The notes: generated by a model from the letters alone, not told the origin. Positions 8,805 to 17,728 are shown, numbered from the stretch's first letter. The stretch: 64,000 bases of DNA from Clostridium thermobutyricum DSM 4928 (GCF_002050515.1 NZ_LTAY01000022.1:1-64000), one strand, 5' to 3'. Program-made: numbers and translations.

Positions 8805-9029
8805 ATGGATTGGTCACGTTTAAAAAATTATGGGCTTTGGGTAGCTATATTAGCACTTATTCCATTAATATTAAAACAATTTGGAATTTATATAATACCA
8901 GAAGAGTATACTCAAATTACTACTGCTATTTTAAGTATATTAGTACTGGCAGGAATTTTAAATAATCCAACTACTGAAAATAAAGGATTTTTAGATGATA
9001 ATATAAAAAATAAAAAAGAAATAGAATAA
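8805..9029 (+). CDS. phage holin-like protein, phi LC3 type, orphan
   Basis: 74 residues. DWSRLKNYGLWVAILALIP opens as in phi LC3-family holins, followed by a second membrane helix (TAILSILVLAGIL) and the family's closing NPTT..GFLDD pattern. Two membrane segments and a charged tail are right for a holin. ATG 8805 chosen because AAGGAG is 8 bases upstream; an in-frame GTG at 8796 lies within that site. No endolysin or other phage gene is near, so it is either domesticated or a remnant serving autolysis or protein release. Confidence 0.6.
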   Translation: MDWSRLKNYGLWVAILALIPLILKQFGIYIIPEEYTQITTAILSILVLAGILNNPTTENKGFLDDNIKNKKEIE

Positions 9030-9032
9030 AAA

Positions 9033-9057
9033 GAAAGGTGCATTAGCACCTTTTAAT
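9033..9057. terminator. short bidirectional terminator
   Basis: AAAGGTGCATTAGCACCTTTT between convergent genes; short T-runs on both sides. Confidence 0.65.
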
Positions 9058-9891
9058 TTATAATAAATTTAATATGTTTAATATTTTTTCTAAGTCTTTT
9101 TCTGGCAATTTCATATCTCCAATATCACCATGTCTAGCATCATTTTTAAAATCTCCATGGCAATCTGAACCAGCAGTAATTAATAAGTTATGCATTTTAG
9201 CAAATTCTAAAAAGTATTTTTCATCTTCTGATTTATTTTGATAATAAATAGCTTCTATTCCATCTAGTTCAAAAGGTAAAAATTCTTCTATATTAGAGTT
9301 TTTTATTAAAACTGGATGAGCTAAAATAGCAATTGCATTAAATTTATGAAGAAGTTTTACTCCATCTTCAGTACTTAATTTATTAGTAGGAACATATGCA
9401 GGCATATCTTTTCCAATAAAGTTATCAAATATATGGTCAAAAGAATAATCATAACCAGAATCAATTATTTCTTTTGCAATATGAGGTCTAGCTACAACAT
9501 CTTTTCCTCTTTTTAAAACATTATCAAAAGATATTTTAATTTTAAAATGCTCCTCTAATTTTTTAACCATTTCTTTAGCACGTTTAATTCTTCTAGTTTT
9601 TATTTCATTTAATATTTCTATAAGTTCTGGATTTTTATAAGATTCATCTTTGAAAAATCCTAAAACATGAATACTTTCATTTTTGAAATTAGTTGAAAGT
9701 TCTATACCAGGTATTATAGTAATTGAATATTTTTTTGCTTCTTTTAAAGCTTCCTCTATGCCTAAAACAGTATCATGGTCAGTTATTGCTAAATATTTAA
9801 CTCCGTTCTTAGCAGCTCTTCTTACTACTTCTGTAGGAGATAAGACCCCATCAGAAGATGTAGTATGTACATGAAAATCTGATTTTAACAT
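9058..9891 (-). CDS. PHP-domain phosphoesterase (YciV/TrpH-like)
   Basis: 277 residues. Metal-binding PHP motifs: FHVHTTSSDG at 6-15, AITDHDT near 36-42, PGIELS near 60, AHP near 190 and GSDCHG near 245. The family includes 3',5'-nucleotide bisphosphatases and the 5'-3' exonuclease RNase AM, which is the likely activity class. ATG with AAAGGAG. It diverges from the folate operon; a role in dephosphorylating a pterin intermediate cannot be excluded but is not shown by sequence. Confidence 0.82.
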   Translation of the reverse strand: MLKSDFHVHTTSSDGVLSPTEVVRRAAKNGVKYLAITDHDTVLGIEEALKEAKKYSITIIPGIELSTNFKNESIHVLGFFKDESYKNPELIEILNEIKTRRIKRAKEMVKKLEEHFKIKISFDNVLKRGKDVVARPHIAKEIIDSGYDYSFDHIFDNFIGKDMPAYVPTNKLSTEDGVKLLHKFNAIAILAHPVLIKNSNIEEFLPFELDGIEAIYYQNKSEDEKYFLEFAKMHNLLITAGSDCHGDFKNDARHGDIGDMKLPEKDLEKILNILNLL

Positions 9892-10007
9892 TTAAAGTCT
9901 CCTTTCTTTAATCAAGTGATATAATTTAGATATTAAGAATATTTTATCATAAATTATGTAAATATATTTATTTATAAAAAATATTTATAAATAATGAAAT
10001 TATAGTA

Positions 10008-10016
10008 TGGTATAAT
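10008..10016 (+). promoter_or_regulatory. extended -10 promoter of the folate operon
   Basis: TGGTATAAT: an extended -10 (TGn) joined to a consensus TATAAT, 31 bases before pabA, with no good -35. Confidence 0.6.
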
Positions 10017-10047
10017 TTTTGAAAATATAAAATAAAGGAGAGTTTAA

Positions 10048-10626
10048 ATGTTAATAATGATAGATAATTATGATTCCTTTGTATATAACTTAGTTAGGTA
10101 TTTTGAAGAATTAAATGAAGAGATTAAAATTTTTAGAAGAGATGAAATAAGTATAAAAGAAATAAGAGATTTAAATCCAGATGGAATAGTTATTTCTCCA
10201 GGACCAAAAGCCCCAAAGGATTCAAAAGAAATAATAGAAATAATTAATAGTTTTAAAGATGAAAAACCAATTTTAGGAGTTTGTTTAGGACATCAATGTA
10301 TAGGATATTCTTTTGGAGGAGATATAATAAAAGGAAAAATACCTATGCATGGAAAAATATCTAAAATAAAAAATACTGGAGAAGGAATTTTTAAAAATAC
10401 AAAAAGAGAATTTAATGTAACTAGATATCATTCTTTAATAATTGATAAGGAGACATTGCCATCTTGTTTAAAAATAACAGCTGAAACTGAAGATGGAGTT
10501 ATTATGGGTATACAACATAAAAAATTTAAAATATATGGAGTTCAATATCATCCAGAAGCTGTTCTTACAGAAGAAGGACATACAGTATTGAAAGAGTTTA
10601 TAGAAATATGTAAAGAAGGGGAGTAG
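10048..10626 (+). CDS. pabA: aminodeoxychorismate synthase glutamine amidotransferase
   Basis: 192-residue class I glutamine amidotransferase. Nucleophile Cys79 sits in GVCLGHQC; His168 and Glu170 are in QYHPEAV. It supplies ammonia to PabB to form 4-amino-4-deoxychorismate for p-aminobenzoate. PabA rather than TrpG because it heads an operon of pabB, pabC and folate genes. AAAGGAG before the ATG; 5 bases separate it from pabB. Confidence 0.92.
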   Translation: MLIMIDNYDSFVYNLVRYFEELNEEIKIFRRDEISIKEIRDLNPDGIVISPGPKAPKDSKEIIEIINSFKDEKPILGVCLGHQCIGYSFGGDIIKGKIPMHGKISKIKNTGEGIFKNTKREFNVTRYHSLIIDKETLPSCLKITAETEDGVIMGIQHKKFKIYGVQYHPEAVLTEEGHTVLKEFIEICKEGE

Positions 10627-10631
10627 CTTAA

Positions 10632-11987
10632 ATGAAAATTAAGATAAAAGAGTTAGATAAATATTTAAGCTCTATAGAAGTTTTTGAGAAATTAAAAGAA
10701 GAGGGAGCTATATTTCTAGATAGCTCAAAGCAAGATGAAAATTTATCAAAGTATTCCTTTATAGGTTTAAATATTATAGAAAAATTTGAGGTTATAGGAG
10801 AAAAATCTTATATAAATGATGATAAAATAGCTGAAAAAAATCCTTTTGAAGAATTAGAAAAAAGAATTAAAATACATAAAATAGATATAAAAAGTGACAT
10901 ACCGTTAATTGGAGGTTATATAGGTTATATTTCATATGATACTGGGAGAATTTTAGAAAAAATAATTGATAAAAGTACGCAAGATATAGATATACCTAAT
11001 ATGAGATTTTATCTTTATGAAAATATAGTTATATTTGATCATTTAAATGAAAAAATATTTATTACAGCAATTGGAGAAAATGAAATTGGAATAAATAAGA
11101 GTTTAAATGACTTAGAGGAAAAAATATTTAAAAGTATTAATCTTGAAAATTATAAAAGCACTAAAGAAAGTATAGAGTTTAAAAGTAATTTTACTAAAGA
11201 GAGTTATATAAAAACTGTTAAAAAAATGAGAGATTATATAAGAGAAGGGGATATTTATATTGCAAATATGACTCAAAGATATATGAGCAATTGTAATAAA
11301 GATGGATTTTCTATTTATAAGAATTTAAGAAGTATAAATGGAGCTCCTTTTTCTACATATGTTAATTATGGAGATTTTGAAATTATAAGCTCTTCACCAG
11401 AACGATTTATACAAGTTAAAGAAGGATTAGTTCATACAAGACCAATTAAAGGAACAAGGCCTAGAGGAAAAAACAAAGAAGAGGATGATTTTTATAGAAA
11501 TGAATTGATAAATAGTGAAAAAGATAAGTCAGAGCTTTTAATGATAGTAGATTTAGAGAGAAATGATTTAAGTAAAGTTTGTGAAAATGGAAGTGTTAAT
11601 GTAACTGAACTTTTTAAAATAGAAGAATATGAAACAGTATTTCATTTAGTTTCTACGATAGAAGGAAGATTAAAAGAAGGTGTTAGCTCTGTAAGATGTA
11701 TAAAGGAGTGTTTCCCAGGAGGTTCTATAACTGGAGCACCTAAAATAAGAGCAATGGAAGTTATAGAGGAGTTAGAAGGACTTAAGAGAAATCTTTATAC
11801 AGGCTCAATAGGTTATTTTGACTTAAGAGGAAATAGTGATTTTAATATAGTAATTAGAACAATAGTTAAAAAAGATGATATTGCTTATTTTGGAGTAGGG
11901 GGAGGAGTAACTTATGAATCTTTAGAAGAAGATGAATATTATGAAACTCTTCAAAAGGCAAAAGCTTTAATGGAGGCTTTAAGATGA
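10632..11987 (+). CDS. pabB: aminodeoxychorismate synthase component I
   Basis: 451 residues, chorismate-binding enzyme. SSSPERFI, RPIKGTRPRG, ELLMIVDLERNDL and PGGSITGAPKIRAME are the chorismate-site motifs; the PGGSITGAPK form is typical of PabB. It aminates chorismate with ammonia from PabA. The stop overlaps the start of pabC by 4 bases (ATGA), so translation is coupled. Confidence 0.93.
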   Translation: MKIKIKELDKYLSSIEVFEKLKEEGAIFLDSSKQDENLSKYSFIGLNIIEKFEVIGEKSYINDDKIAEKNPFEELEKRIKIHKIDIKSDIPLIGGYIGYISYDTGRILEKIIDKSTQDIDIPNMRFYLYENIVIFDHLNEKIFITAIGENEIGINKSLNDLEEKIFKSINLENYKSTKESIEFKSNFTKESYIKTVKKMRDYIREGDIYIANMTQRYMSNCNKDGFSIYKNLRSINGAPFSTYVNYGDFEIISSSPERFIQVKEGLVHTRPIKGTRPRGKNKEEDDFYRNELINSEKDKSELLMIVDLERNDLSKVCENGSVNVTELFKIEEYETVFHLVSTIEGRLKEGVSSVRCIKECFPGGSITGAPKIRAMEVIEELEGLKRNLYTGSIGYFDLRGNSDFNIVIRTIVKKDDIAYFGVGGGVTYESLEEDEYYETLQKAKALMEALR

Positions 11988-12724
11988 GAAAAATAATATA
12001 TCAAGGAGAAAAGTTTATTAAAGATTCAGGAATTTTTTTTGGAAGAGGACTTTTTGAAACAATTTTAATTAAAGAAAAACCAGAATTCTTAAAATTTCAT
12101 ATAAATAGGCTTAAAGAAGGATTAAATAAAATAAAGCTTTCACCTTTAGAAGAAAATTTAGAGGAACTTATAGAAAGTCAAAATTTAAAAAACTGTGTTC
12201 TTAAAATTGTAGTAACTGAAGAGAATATAATATTTACAACTAGAAATATTCCTTATAAAAAAGAAGATTATGAAAAAGGATTTAATTTAACTATAAGCAA
12301 TGTTTTTAGAAATTCTACTTCTATAATACATAAGATAAAATCTTTAAATTATCTTGAAAATGTATTAGAAAGAGAAAAAGCTTTAGAAAAAGGATTTAAT
12401 GATTGTTTATTTATAAATGAAAAAGGAAATGTTTGTGAGACATCAACAGGAAATATTTTTTTTGTTAAAGATGAAAAAATATATACTCCAGATTTAAAAG
12501 AGGGGTTATTAAATGGGACTATAAGAGATTTTATTTTAAAAGAATTTGACGTAAAATTAAAAAATATTAAGGTAGAAGATTTAAAAAATTATGATGAAAT
12601 TTTCATGACAAATAGTATAATAGGGATAATGAAAATAAAAAAGATAGATGATTATACTTTTAGTCATGAAAAGATAACAAGCTTAGTTTTAAAAAAATAT
12701 ATTGAGAGAATAAGGAGAGTGTAG
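11984..12724 (+). CDS. pabC: 4-amino-4-deoxychorismate lyase
   Basis: 246-residue class IV PLP enzyme releasing p-aminobenzoate and pyruvate. The PLP lysine is Lys119 in [10 protein letters not shown]; the later [11 protein letters not shown] and [10 protein letters not shown] segments bind the cofactor phosphate. Slightly short for the family (about 270). Overlaps pabB, and folE begins 7 bases downstream. Confidence 0.9.
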   Translation: MRKIIYQGEKFIKDSGIFFGRGLFETILIKEKPEFLKFHINRLKEGLNKIKLSPLEENLEELIESQNLKNCVLKIVVTEENIIFTTRNIPYKKEDYEKGFNLTISNVFRNSTSIIHKIKSLNYLENVLEREKALEKGFNDCLFINEKGNVCETSTGNIFFVKDEKIYTPDLKEGLLNGTIRDFILKEFDVKLKNIKVEDLKNYDEIFMTNSIIGIMKIKKIDDYTFSHEKITSLVLKKYIERIRRV

Positions 12725-12731
12725 TCAAAAG

Positions 12732-13283
12732 ATGAATAAAGAACAAATAATAGAAGGTGTAAAATTAATTTTACAAGGTATAGGAGAAGATCCTGAAAGA
12801 GAAGGACTTATAGAAACTCCTGAAAGAGTATATAGAATGTATGAAGAAATTTTTTCAGGAATAAATAAAGATTCAAAAGAATATTTTGAAAAGACATTTA
12901 AAGTTGAAAATGATGATTTAGTAATAGAGAAAGATATAACTTTTTATTCTATGTGTGAGCATCATATAGTTCCTTTCTTTGGAAAGGCTCATATAGCATA
13001 TATTCCAAATGGAAGAGTTGCAGGACTTTCTAAACTTGCTAGATGTGTTGAAATACATTCAAAAAAACCACAAATTCAAGAGAAGTTAACTTCTGAAATT
13101 GCTGATGATATAATGAAATATTTAAATGCAAAAGGAGTTATTGTAATGATTGAAGGTGAGCATATGTGTATGACTATGAGAGGAGTTAAAAAGCCAGGAA
13201 CAAAAACTATAACTACAACATATAGAGGAATATTAAAGGAAGATAAGGACCTTAGAAAAGAAGCGTTAGAGCTTATGAAGTAG
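12732..13283 (+). CDS. folE: GTP cyclohydrolase I
   Basis: 183 residues. It converts GTP to 7,8-dihydroneopterin triphosphate. Zinc ligands are present: Cys and His in [10 protein letters not shown] and Cys in [14 protein letters not shown]. The segment from [11 protein letters not shown] to HSKKPQIQE is the active-site core. Directly followed by the HD-domain gene. Confidence 0.95.
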   Translation: MNKEQIIEGVKLILQGIGEDPEREGLIETPERVYRMYEEIFSGINKDSKEYFEKTFKVENDDLVIEKDITFYSMCEHHIVPFFGKAHIAYIPNGRVAGLSKLARCVEIHSKKPQIQEKLTSEIADDIMKYLNAKGVIVMIEGEHMCMTMRGVKKPGTKTITTTYRGILKEDKDLRKEALELMK

Positions 13284-13290
13284 GGAAAAT

Positions 13291-13767
13291 ATGGACAAGA
13301 TAAATGAAATTTTTAATAGTAAAAAATATAAAAATTTATTAAAGGAATTAGAAGAGATAGAAAAAGACAGAAAATTTTGCAAACATAATTTAGAGCATTT
13401 TTTAAGTATGTCTAGGATTGCATATATAAAGGCATTAGAAAATAACTTAAATGTGTCTAAAGATGTTATTTATGCAATAGGTCTTTTACATGATATAGGA
13501 AGAGTACTGGAATATAAACAAGGAATCCCACATCATAAAGGAAGTTTAATTTTAAGTGAAGATATTTTAAAAGAAACTAGCTATACAGAAGAAGAAAAAA
13601 GTTTAATTTATAAATGTATAGAAGCTCATAGAAGTGAGAAAGAACAAGATGAGCTTATAGAAATAATATATAAAAGTGATAAACTTTCTAGAGAGTGCTT
13701 TAGTTGCAAAGCTGAAAAAGAATGTTATTGGAATAAAGAAAAAAAGAATATGATTATAAAATATTAA
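13291..13767 (+). CDS. HD-domain phosphohydrolase in the folate operon
   Basis: 158 residues. HD motif: CKHNLEH near residue 30, GLLHDIGR near 68, PHHKGS near 81, EAHRS near 114, the full metal-binding set. A cysteine cluster CFSCKAEKEC follows near residue 139. It lies 7 bases after folE and 20 before folP. The operon has no Nudix FolQ to remove pyrophosphate from dihydroneopterin triphosphate, so this hydrolase is a candidate for that step; that is inference from context only. Confidence 0.8.
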   Translation: MDKINEIFNSKKYKNLLKELEEIEKDRKFCKHNLEHFLSMSRIAYIKALENNLNVSKDVIYAIGLLHDIGRVLEYKQGIPHHKGSLILSEDILKETSYTEEEKSLIYKCIEAHRSEKEQDELIEIIYKSDKLSRECFSCKAEKECYWNKEKKNMIIKY

Positions 13768-13787
13768 AATCAAAGGAGAGATGTATA

Positions 13788-14597
13788 ATGAAAATTGGAA
13801 ATAAGGAATTTGATTTAAAAGAAAGAACATATGTAATGGGAATTTTAAATATAACTCCAGATTCATTTTCAGATGGTGGTAAATTTAATGAGTTAGGAAA
13901 AGCATTAAAAAGAGTCCAAGAAATGATAGAAGAAGGTGCTGATATTATTGATATTGGAGGAGAATCTACAAGACCAGGATTTGAAGTTGTAGAAGCAGAA
14001 GAAGAGATAAATAGAGTTGTTCCTGTTATAAAAGCAATAAAAGAAAAATTTGATATTCCAATATCTATAGATACTTATAAAAGTGAAACTGCAAAAGCTG
14101 CAATAGAAGCAGGAGCGGATATTATAAATGATATTTGGGGATTTAAAAAAGATAAAGGTATGGCAAAGCTTTGTGCTGAAAAAAATGTTCCATGTATCTT
14201 AATGCATAATAGAGATAATGCTGAGTATACAGATATAATGAAGGATATGAAGCAAGATTTAATTGAGAGTATAAATATTGCTCTTGATGCAGGAGTCAAA
14301 AGAGAAAATATAATATTAGACCCAGGAATAGGTTTTGCAAAAAGTTTAGAAGAAAACTTAAAGGTTATGAATAATATAGAAAAGATAAAGGAATTAGGTT
14401 TTCCAATACTTTTAGGAACTTCTAGAAAATCAATGATCGGTTTAACTCTAAACTTACCAAAAGATGAAAGATTAGAAGGAACATTAGCAACAACAGTTTT
14501 AGGAATAACAAAAGGTTGCGAATTTATTAGAGTTCATGATATAAAAGAGAATAAAAGAGTTTGTGTTATGACAGATTCAATTTTAAAAAGTAAGTAG
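13788..14597 (+). CDS. folP: dihydropteroate synthase
   Basis: 269 residues, TIM barrel. Signatures: MGILNITPDSFSDGGKF at about 14-30, DIGGESTRPG near 56-65, and LLGTSRKSMIG near 210-220. It condenses p-aminobenzoate with 6-hydroxymethyl-dihydropterin pyrophosphate and is the sulfonamide target. AAAGGAGAG lies before the ATG. Confidence 0.95.
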   Translation: MKIGNKEFDLKERTYVMGILNITPDSFSDGGKFNELGKALKRVQEMIEEGADIIDIGGESTRPGFEVVEAEEEINRVVPVIKAIKEKFDIPISIDTYKSETAKAAIEAGADIINDIWGFKKDKGMAKLCAEKNVPCILMHNRDNAEYTDIMKDMKQDLIESINIALDAGVKRENIILDPGIGFAKSLEENLKVMNNIEKIKELGFPILLGTSRKSMIGLTLNLPKDERLEGTLATTVLGITKGCEFIRVHDIKENKRVCVMTDSILKSK

Positions 14598-14604
14598 GGA
14601 TGAT

Positions 14605-15420
14605 ATGGATAAAATATATTTAAAAGACGTTGAGATATTTGGTAATCATGGAGTTTTTAAGGAAGAAAAAGTATTAGGACAAAAGTTTATATTTGACATA
14701 GAATTAAGTTTAGATTTATCAAAAGCAGGAAAAGAAAATGATTTAACAGCTTCAGTTCATTATGGTGAGCTTTGTCATGAAATAGAAAAGATTTGTGTTG
14801 AAGAATGTTTTGATTTAATAGAAACATTAGGTGAAAAAGTAAGTGAACATATACTTTATAAATATAGAATGGTTAAGGAAGTAAAAGTTAAAGTTAAAAA
14901 ACCTTGGGCACCTATAGGAAGACATTTAAAATATGCTGCAATAGAAGTAAATAGAAAATGGAGTGAAAGCTATCTTTCAATAGGGAGCAATATAGGTGAT
15001 AAAGAAGCAAACCTAAATAAAGCAGTAAAAATGATAGATGAATTAGATGGAGTTTTTGTAGAAAAAGTTTCAACATTTATAAAAACAGAGCCATGGGGAT
15101 TTTTAGATCAAGAAGAATTTTTAAACGGAGCTTTAAAAATAAAAACTATTCTTTCACCAAAAGAACTTATGGAAAAGTTATTAGAAATTGAGCTTAAGAT
15201 GAAGAGAAAAAGAGAAATGAGATGGGGTCCAAGAATAATAGATATAGATATTATATTCTTTGATGATTTAATATCAGATGATGAATATTGTATTTTACCT
15301 CATCCAAGAATGGAAGAAAGAAGCTTTGTTTTAGAACCTTTAAATGAAATAGCTCCAAATAAGTTACATCCAATACTTAAAAAAAGAGTATTTAAGCTTT
15401 TAGAAGAAGTAAATAAATAA
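14605..15420 (+). CDS. folB/folK: bifunctional dihydroneopterin aldolase / HPPK
   Basis: 271-residue fusion. Residues 1-118 are FolB (DKIYLKDVEIFGNHGVF, catalytic Glu in the HYGEL segment, KVKVKKPWAP). Residues 122-271 are FolK (YLSIGSNIGDKEANL, TEPWGFLDQEEFLN, RWGPRIIDIDIIFF). It performs two successive steps between dihydroneopterin and the FolP substrate. The fusion is known in clostridia. Last gene of the operon; folC and folA are not here. Confidence 0.93.
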   Translation: MDKIYLKDVEIFGNHGVFKEEKVLGQKFIFDIELSLDLSKAGKENDLTASVHYGELCHEIEKICVEECFDLIETLGEKVSEHILYKYRMVKEVKVKVKKPWAPIGRHLKYAAIEVNRKWSESYLSIGSNIGDKEANLNKAVKMIDELDGVFVEKVSTFIKTEPWGFLDQEEFLNGALKIKTILSPKELMEKLLEIELKMKRKREMRWGPRIIDIDIIFFDDLISDDEYCILPHPRMEERSFVLEPLNEIAPNKLHPILKKRVFKLLEEVNK

Positions 15421-15452
15421 AAAAGAGCCTTATAAAGGCTCTTTTTTATTTG
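15420..15452. terminator. bidirectional terminator between folBK and the lipoprotein gene
   Basis: AAAAGAGCCT / AGGCTCTTTT hairpin with T-runs on both strands. Confidence 0.85.
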
Positions 15453-15912
15453 TTATAAACTTGCAAAAACTATAAAGATTATAGTTCTTATCAATTTTAG
15501 ACATATCTATAAAATCACTTTTAATATATCCATCATAAGGAGATATATAAATTGAATTTTCATCAATAATAGTTACGTAATAAGTTTTATACTTAAATTT
15601 AATAACTATTTCAAATAATTTTTCATCAGCTTTTTTTTCTATAGGATCTATGAAGTTATCTGAAGTTAAAGAATTGAAAAATCCAGTAATTATATTTTTA
15701 TATTCATCTTCAACTTTAAAAGTCTTATAGAAATTATTATCAAAAACTTCTACTTCAAAAGGTTCATTTGAAGAAAACTTTTTTATAATTTCATTATAGT
15801 AATAATTTTTACTAGTATTATCTTTTAAATTTATGTATCTAGTAAAATCAGCACTACACCCTTGAAGAGAAATAATTATTATGAAAAATAAAGAGCAAAA
15901 TAACTTTTTCAA
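15430..15912 (-). CDS. clostridial lipoprotein of unknown function
   Basis: 160 residues. A short signal peptide (KKLFCSLFFIIIISLQGC) ends in lipobox LQGC with the lipidated cysteine at 19. The mature part is a small beta-rich domain with no recognised motif; it may be of the DUF4883 type. TTG start supported by GGGGGTG 6 bases upstream. Single gene converging on the folate operon. Confidence 0.65.
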   Translation of the reverse strand: MKKLFCSLFFIIIISLQGCSADFTRYINLKDNTSKNYYYNEIIKKFSSNEPFEVEVFDNNFYKTFKVEDEYKNIITGFFNSLTSDNFIDPIEKKADEKLFEIVIKFKYKTYYVTIIDENSIYISPYDGYIKSDFIDMSKIDKNYNLYSFCKFITNKKEPL

Positions 15913-16021
15913 AAAGACACCCCCTTTTATACATTAATTAATATTCTTTTTTTTCTTAGAATAGAACCTTTTTACAAAGTTTTGAATATAGTATATTAAT
16001 CAAAATCCTGGAGGGATTACT

Positions 16022-16477
16022 TTGAAGATAGGATTAGATAGCAATAATAGAGAATTCGCTAAATCTATAGTTAAAAAAATACGAGAAGAAAATTTTTTTT
16101 TAATTGATATGTCAATAGATAAACATAAAAATGAAGGTTATGAAATATATAAAAAAACAATGTTAGCAAATGCAACTAGGCTAGATTTATTTATAGGAAT
16201 TTATTTTAAAAACAATACGGAGAAAAAAGAAGAGTTATCTATTTTTTATGATGATACTTTTTTAGGAGAATATTTTTCAAATTATATTTATGATAGCTTA
16301 GGTTTAGAGTATGGAAAAGAAATATTAAGCTTAAAAAAAGGAGAGAGCTTTTATTTATTAAAAAATATAAAAACTCCAAGTTTAATAATTAAAGGAAATT
16401 TAATAGAGAAAGTTAGATTTCAAGAAAGTTTAAAAAGGGTTATAAAGAATATTTTTGAAATGGAGAATTGGAATTAA
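16022..16477 (+). CDS. degenerate N-acetylmuramoyl-L-alanine amidase (Amidase_3-like) protein
   Basis: 151 residues. The order of segments follows Amidase_3: MKIGLD (normally IxxDxGHGG), ANATRLDLFIGIYFKNN (normally SIHxN), SFYLLKNIKTPSLIIKGNLI (normally FYVLR..xMPAVLVExGF). All zinc and catalytic positions are replaced: no first histidine, Tyr for the second, Lys for the glutamate. There is no signal peptide. It is therefore probably a pseudo-enzyme derived from a cell-wall amidase, perhaps peptidoglycan-binding or regulatory. TTG start with GGAGGG. Confidence 0.55.
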   Translation: MKIGLDSNNREFAKSIVKKIREENFFLIDMSIDKHKNEGYEIYKKTMLANATRLDLFIGIYFKNNTEKKEELSIFYDDTFLGEYFSNYIYDSLGLEYGKEILSLKKGESFYLLKNIKTPSLIIKGNLIEKVRFQESLKRVIKNIFEMENWN

Positions 16478-16493
16478 TATGGAAAATTTTAAA

Positions 16494-16536
16494 TAAGGCT
16501 GTCTTAAAAATAAGAAAAAGACAGCCTAAATTTATT
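16494..16536 (+). terminator. weak terminator hairpin
   Basis: Ten-bp stem AGGCTGTCTT / AAGACAGCCT (16496-16505, 16518-16527); only a poor T-rich tail follows, so partial read-through is likely. Confidence 0.6.
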
Positions 16537-16551
16537 TAAAGGAGGGATAAT

Positions 16552-17571
16552 ATGCATATAATCGCAACAATAGGGCCAAGCTGTATAAGTAAAAATGTAA
16601 TAAAAGAATTAATAAATAATGGAGTTGATATTTTTAGATTTAATTTTTCACATGGAAATTTGAAGGATTTTACTAATATAAAAAAAATAATAAAAGAATT
16701 AAATGAAAAAATACATATAATGGGAGATTTGTCAGGTGGAAAAGTGAGAATATCTGATAGACTGCCTTATATATATAAAATATACAATGGAGAAGAAATA
16801 TTAATTTGTGGAGAAGATAAATATAAAGTACCTAATTATAATAAAAGAAAACTTATACCACTAAACTTAAATTCAGATTTAATAAATAAAAAAAATATAA
16901 AAAACATATCAATGAAAGATAATACTATGCATTTCAAGATAATAGAATATACAGAAAAAGGAATTAAAGCTATTGTTAAGCGAGGAGGAATAGTAAGAGG
17001 CGGAAAAGGTTGCAATATAAAAAGTTTAGAGCGAGAGAAAGGAATTATAACAGAGAGAGATAAAGTATATTTAGATTGGTGTATAGAAGAAAAAATAGAA
17101 ATAATATGCCAATCATTTGTTGAGGAAGTAGAAGACATAAAAGTAGTAAAAGAATATATAGAAAATAAATCAGATGAATATAATCCTAAGATTTGGGGAA
17201 AGATAGAAACTCCAAGAGGAATAAAAAATACAAAAGAAATAGAAAAAGAAGTAGATGGAATAGTAATAGGAAGGGGTGACTTAATTCCTGAAACCAATCT
17301 TTTAAGTGCTCCTATATATCAAGATAAACTTTTAAAAAAAATAAATGAAGATAGAAAAGTAAAAGATATAATAATAGGAACGCATATTTTAAATAGTATG
17401 AAACAAGGAAGAAGACCAGAATTTTCAGAAGTTGATTCTATTTATAATTTAATAAATAAAAATGTAAACGGATTTCTATTATCAGGTGAAACATCTATAG
17501 GAAAAGCACCAGTAGAAACAGTTAAATTTCTTAAAGGATTGATTCGTATGTATAGTGGGATAATTAAATAA
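16552..17571 (+). CDS. short pyruvate kinase-like protein, no C-terminal domain
   Basis: 339 residues against about 470 for standard pyruvate kinase. The A-domain barrel is recognisable in order: ATIGPSC, FRFNFSHG, MGDLSGGKVRI, SFVEEVEDI, WGKIETPRG with the catalytic lysine, IGRGDLI, and FLLSGETSIGKAPVE. A small B-domain insert is present. The protein ends right after the barrel, so the C-terminal regulatory/tetramer domain is absent. T in DTKGP is L, while most phosphate and metal residues remain. It may be an active unregulated enzyme or a paralogue of altered function. Confidence 0.75.
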   Translation: MHIIATIGPSCISKNVIKELINNGVDIFRFNFSHGNLKDFTNIKKIIKELNEKIHIMGDLSGGKVRISDRLPYIYKIYNGEEILICGEDKYKVPNYNKRKLIPLNLNSDLINKKNIKNISMKDNTMHFKIIEYTEKGIKAIVKRGGIVRGGKGCNIKSLEREKGIITERDKVYLDWCIEEKIEIICQSFVEEVEDIKVVKEYIENKSDEYNPKIWGKIETPRGIKNTKEIEKEVDGIVIGRGDLIPETNLLSAPIYQDKLLKKINEDRKVKDIIIGTHILNSMKQGRRPEFSEVDSIYNLINKNVNGFLLSGETSIGKAPVETVKFLKGLIRMYSGIIK

Positions 17572-17679
17572 ATGCAAAATGGAATAGGAAAGCTTAGAGT
17601 TTTAGTTAAAATAATGTGGATTTTTGTAGGTATTTTACTTATATATTTATTAATTCATGTATATAGAGAACTATTTTAA
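17572..17679 (+). CDS. 35-aa single-span membrane peptide
   Basis: The ATG follows the stop of the pyruvate kinase-like gene directly (TAAATG), allowing re-initiation. The product starts MQNGIGKLRVLVK, then one hydrophobic helix IMWIFVGILLIYLLIHV and YRELF. A terminator follows 7 bases after the stop. No strong ribosome binding site of its own, hence moderate confidence. No family is recognised. Confidence 0.4.
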   Translation: MQNGIGKLRVLVKIMWIFVGILLIYLLIHVYRELF

Positions 17680-17686
17680 GATAAAG

Positions 17687-17721
17687 ATAAACATCTTTTT
17701 TTCTAGATGTTTATTTTTTTT
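17687..17721 (+). terminator. intrinsic terminator
   Basis: Perfect stem ATAAACATCT / AGATGTTTAT (17687-17696, 17705-17714) followed by T7. Confidence 0.85.
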
Positions 17722-17728
17722 CAAAATA

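Noticed and set aside
8696-8965. 89-codon plus-strand frame over the holin gene
   Set aside because: Another frame of the holin region; it lacks a ribosome binding site and is Tyr/Ile-rich noise.
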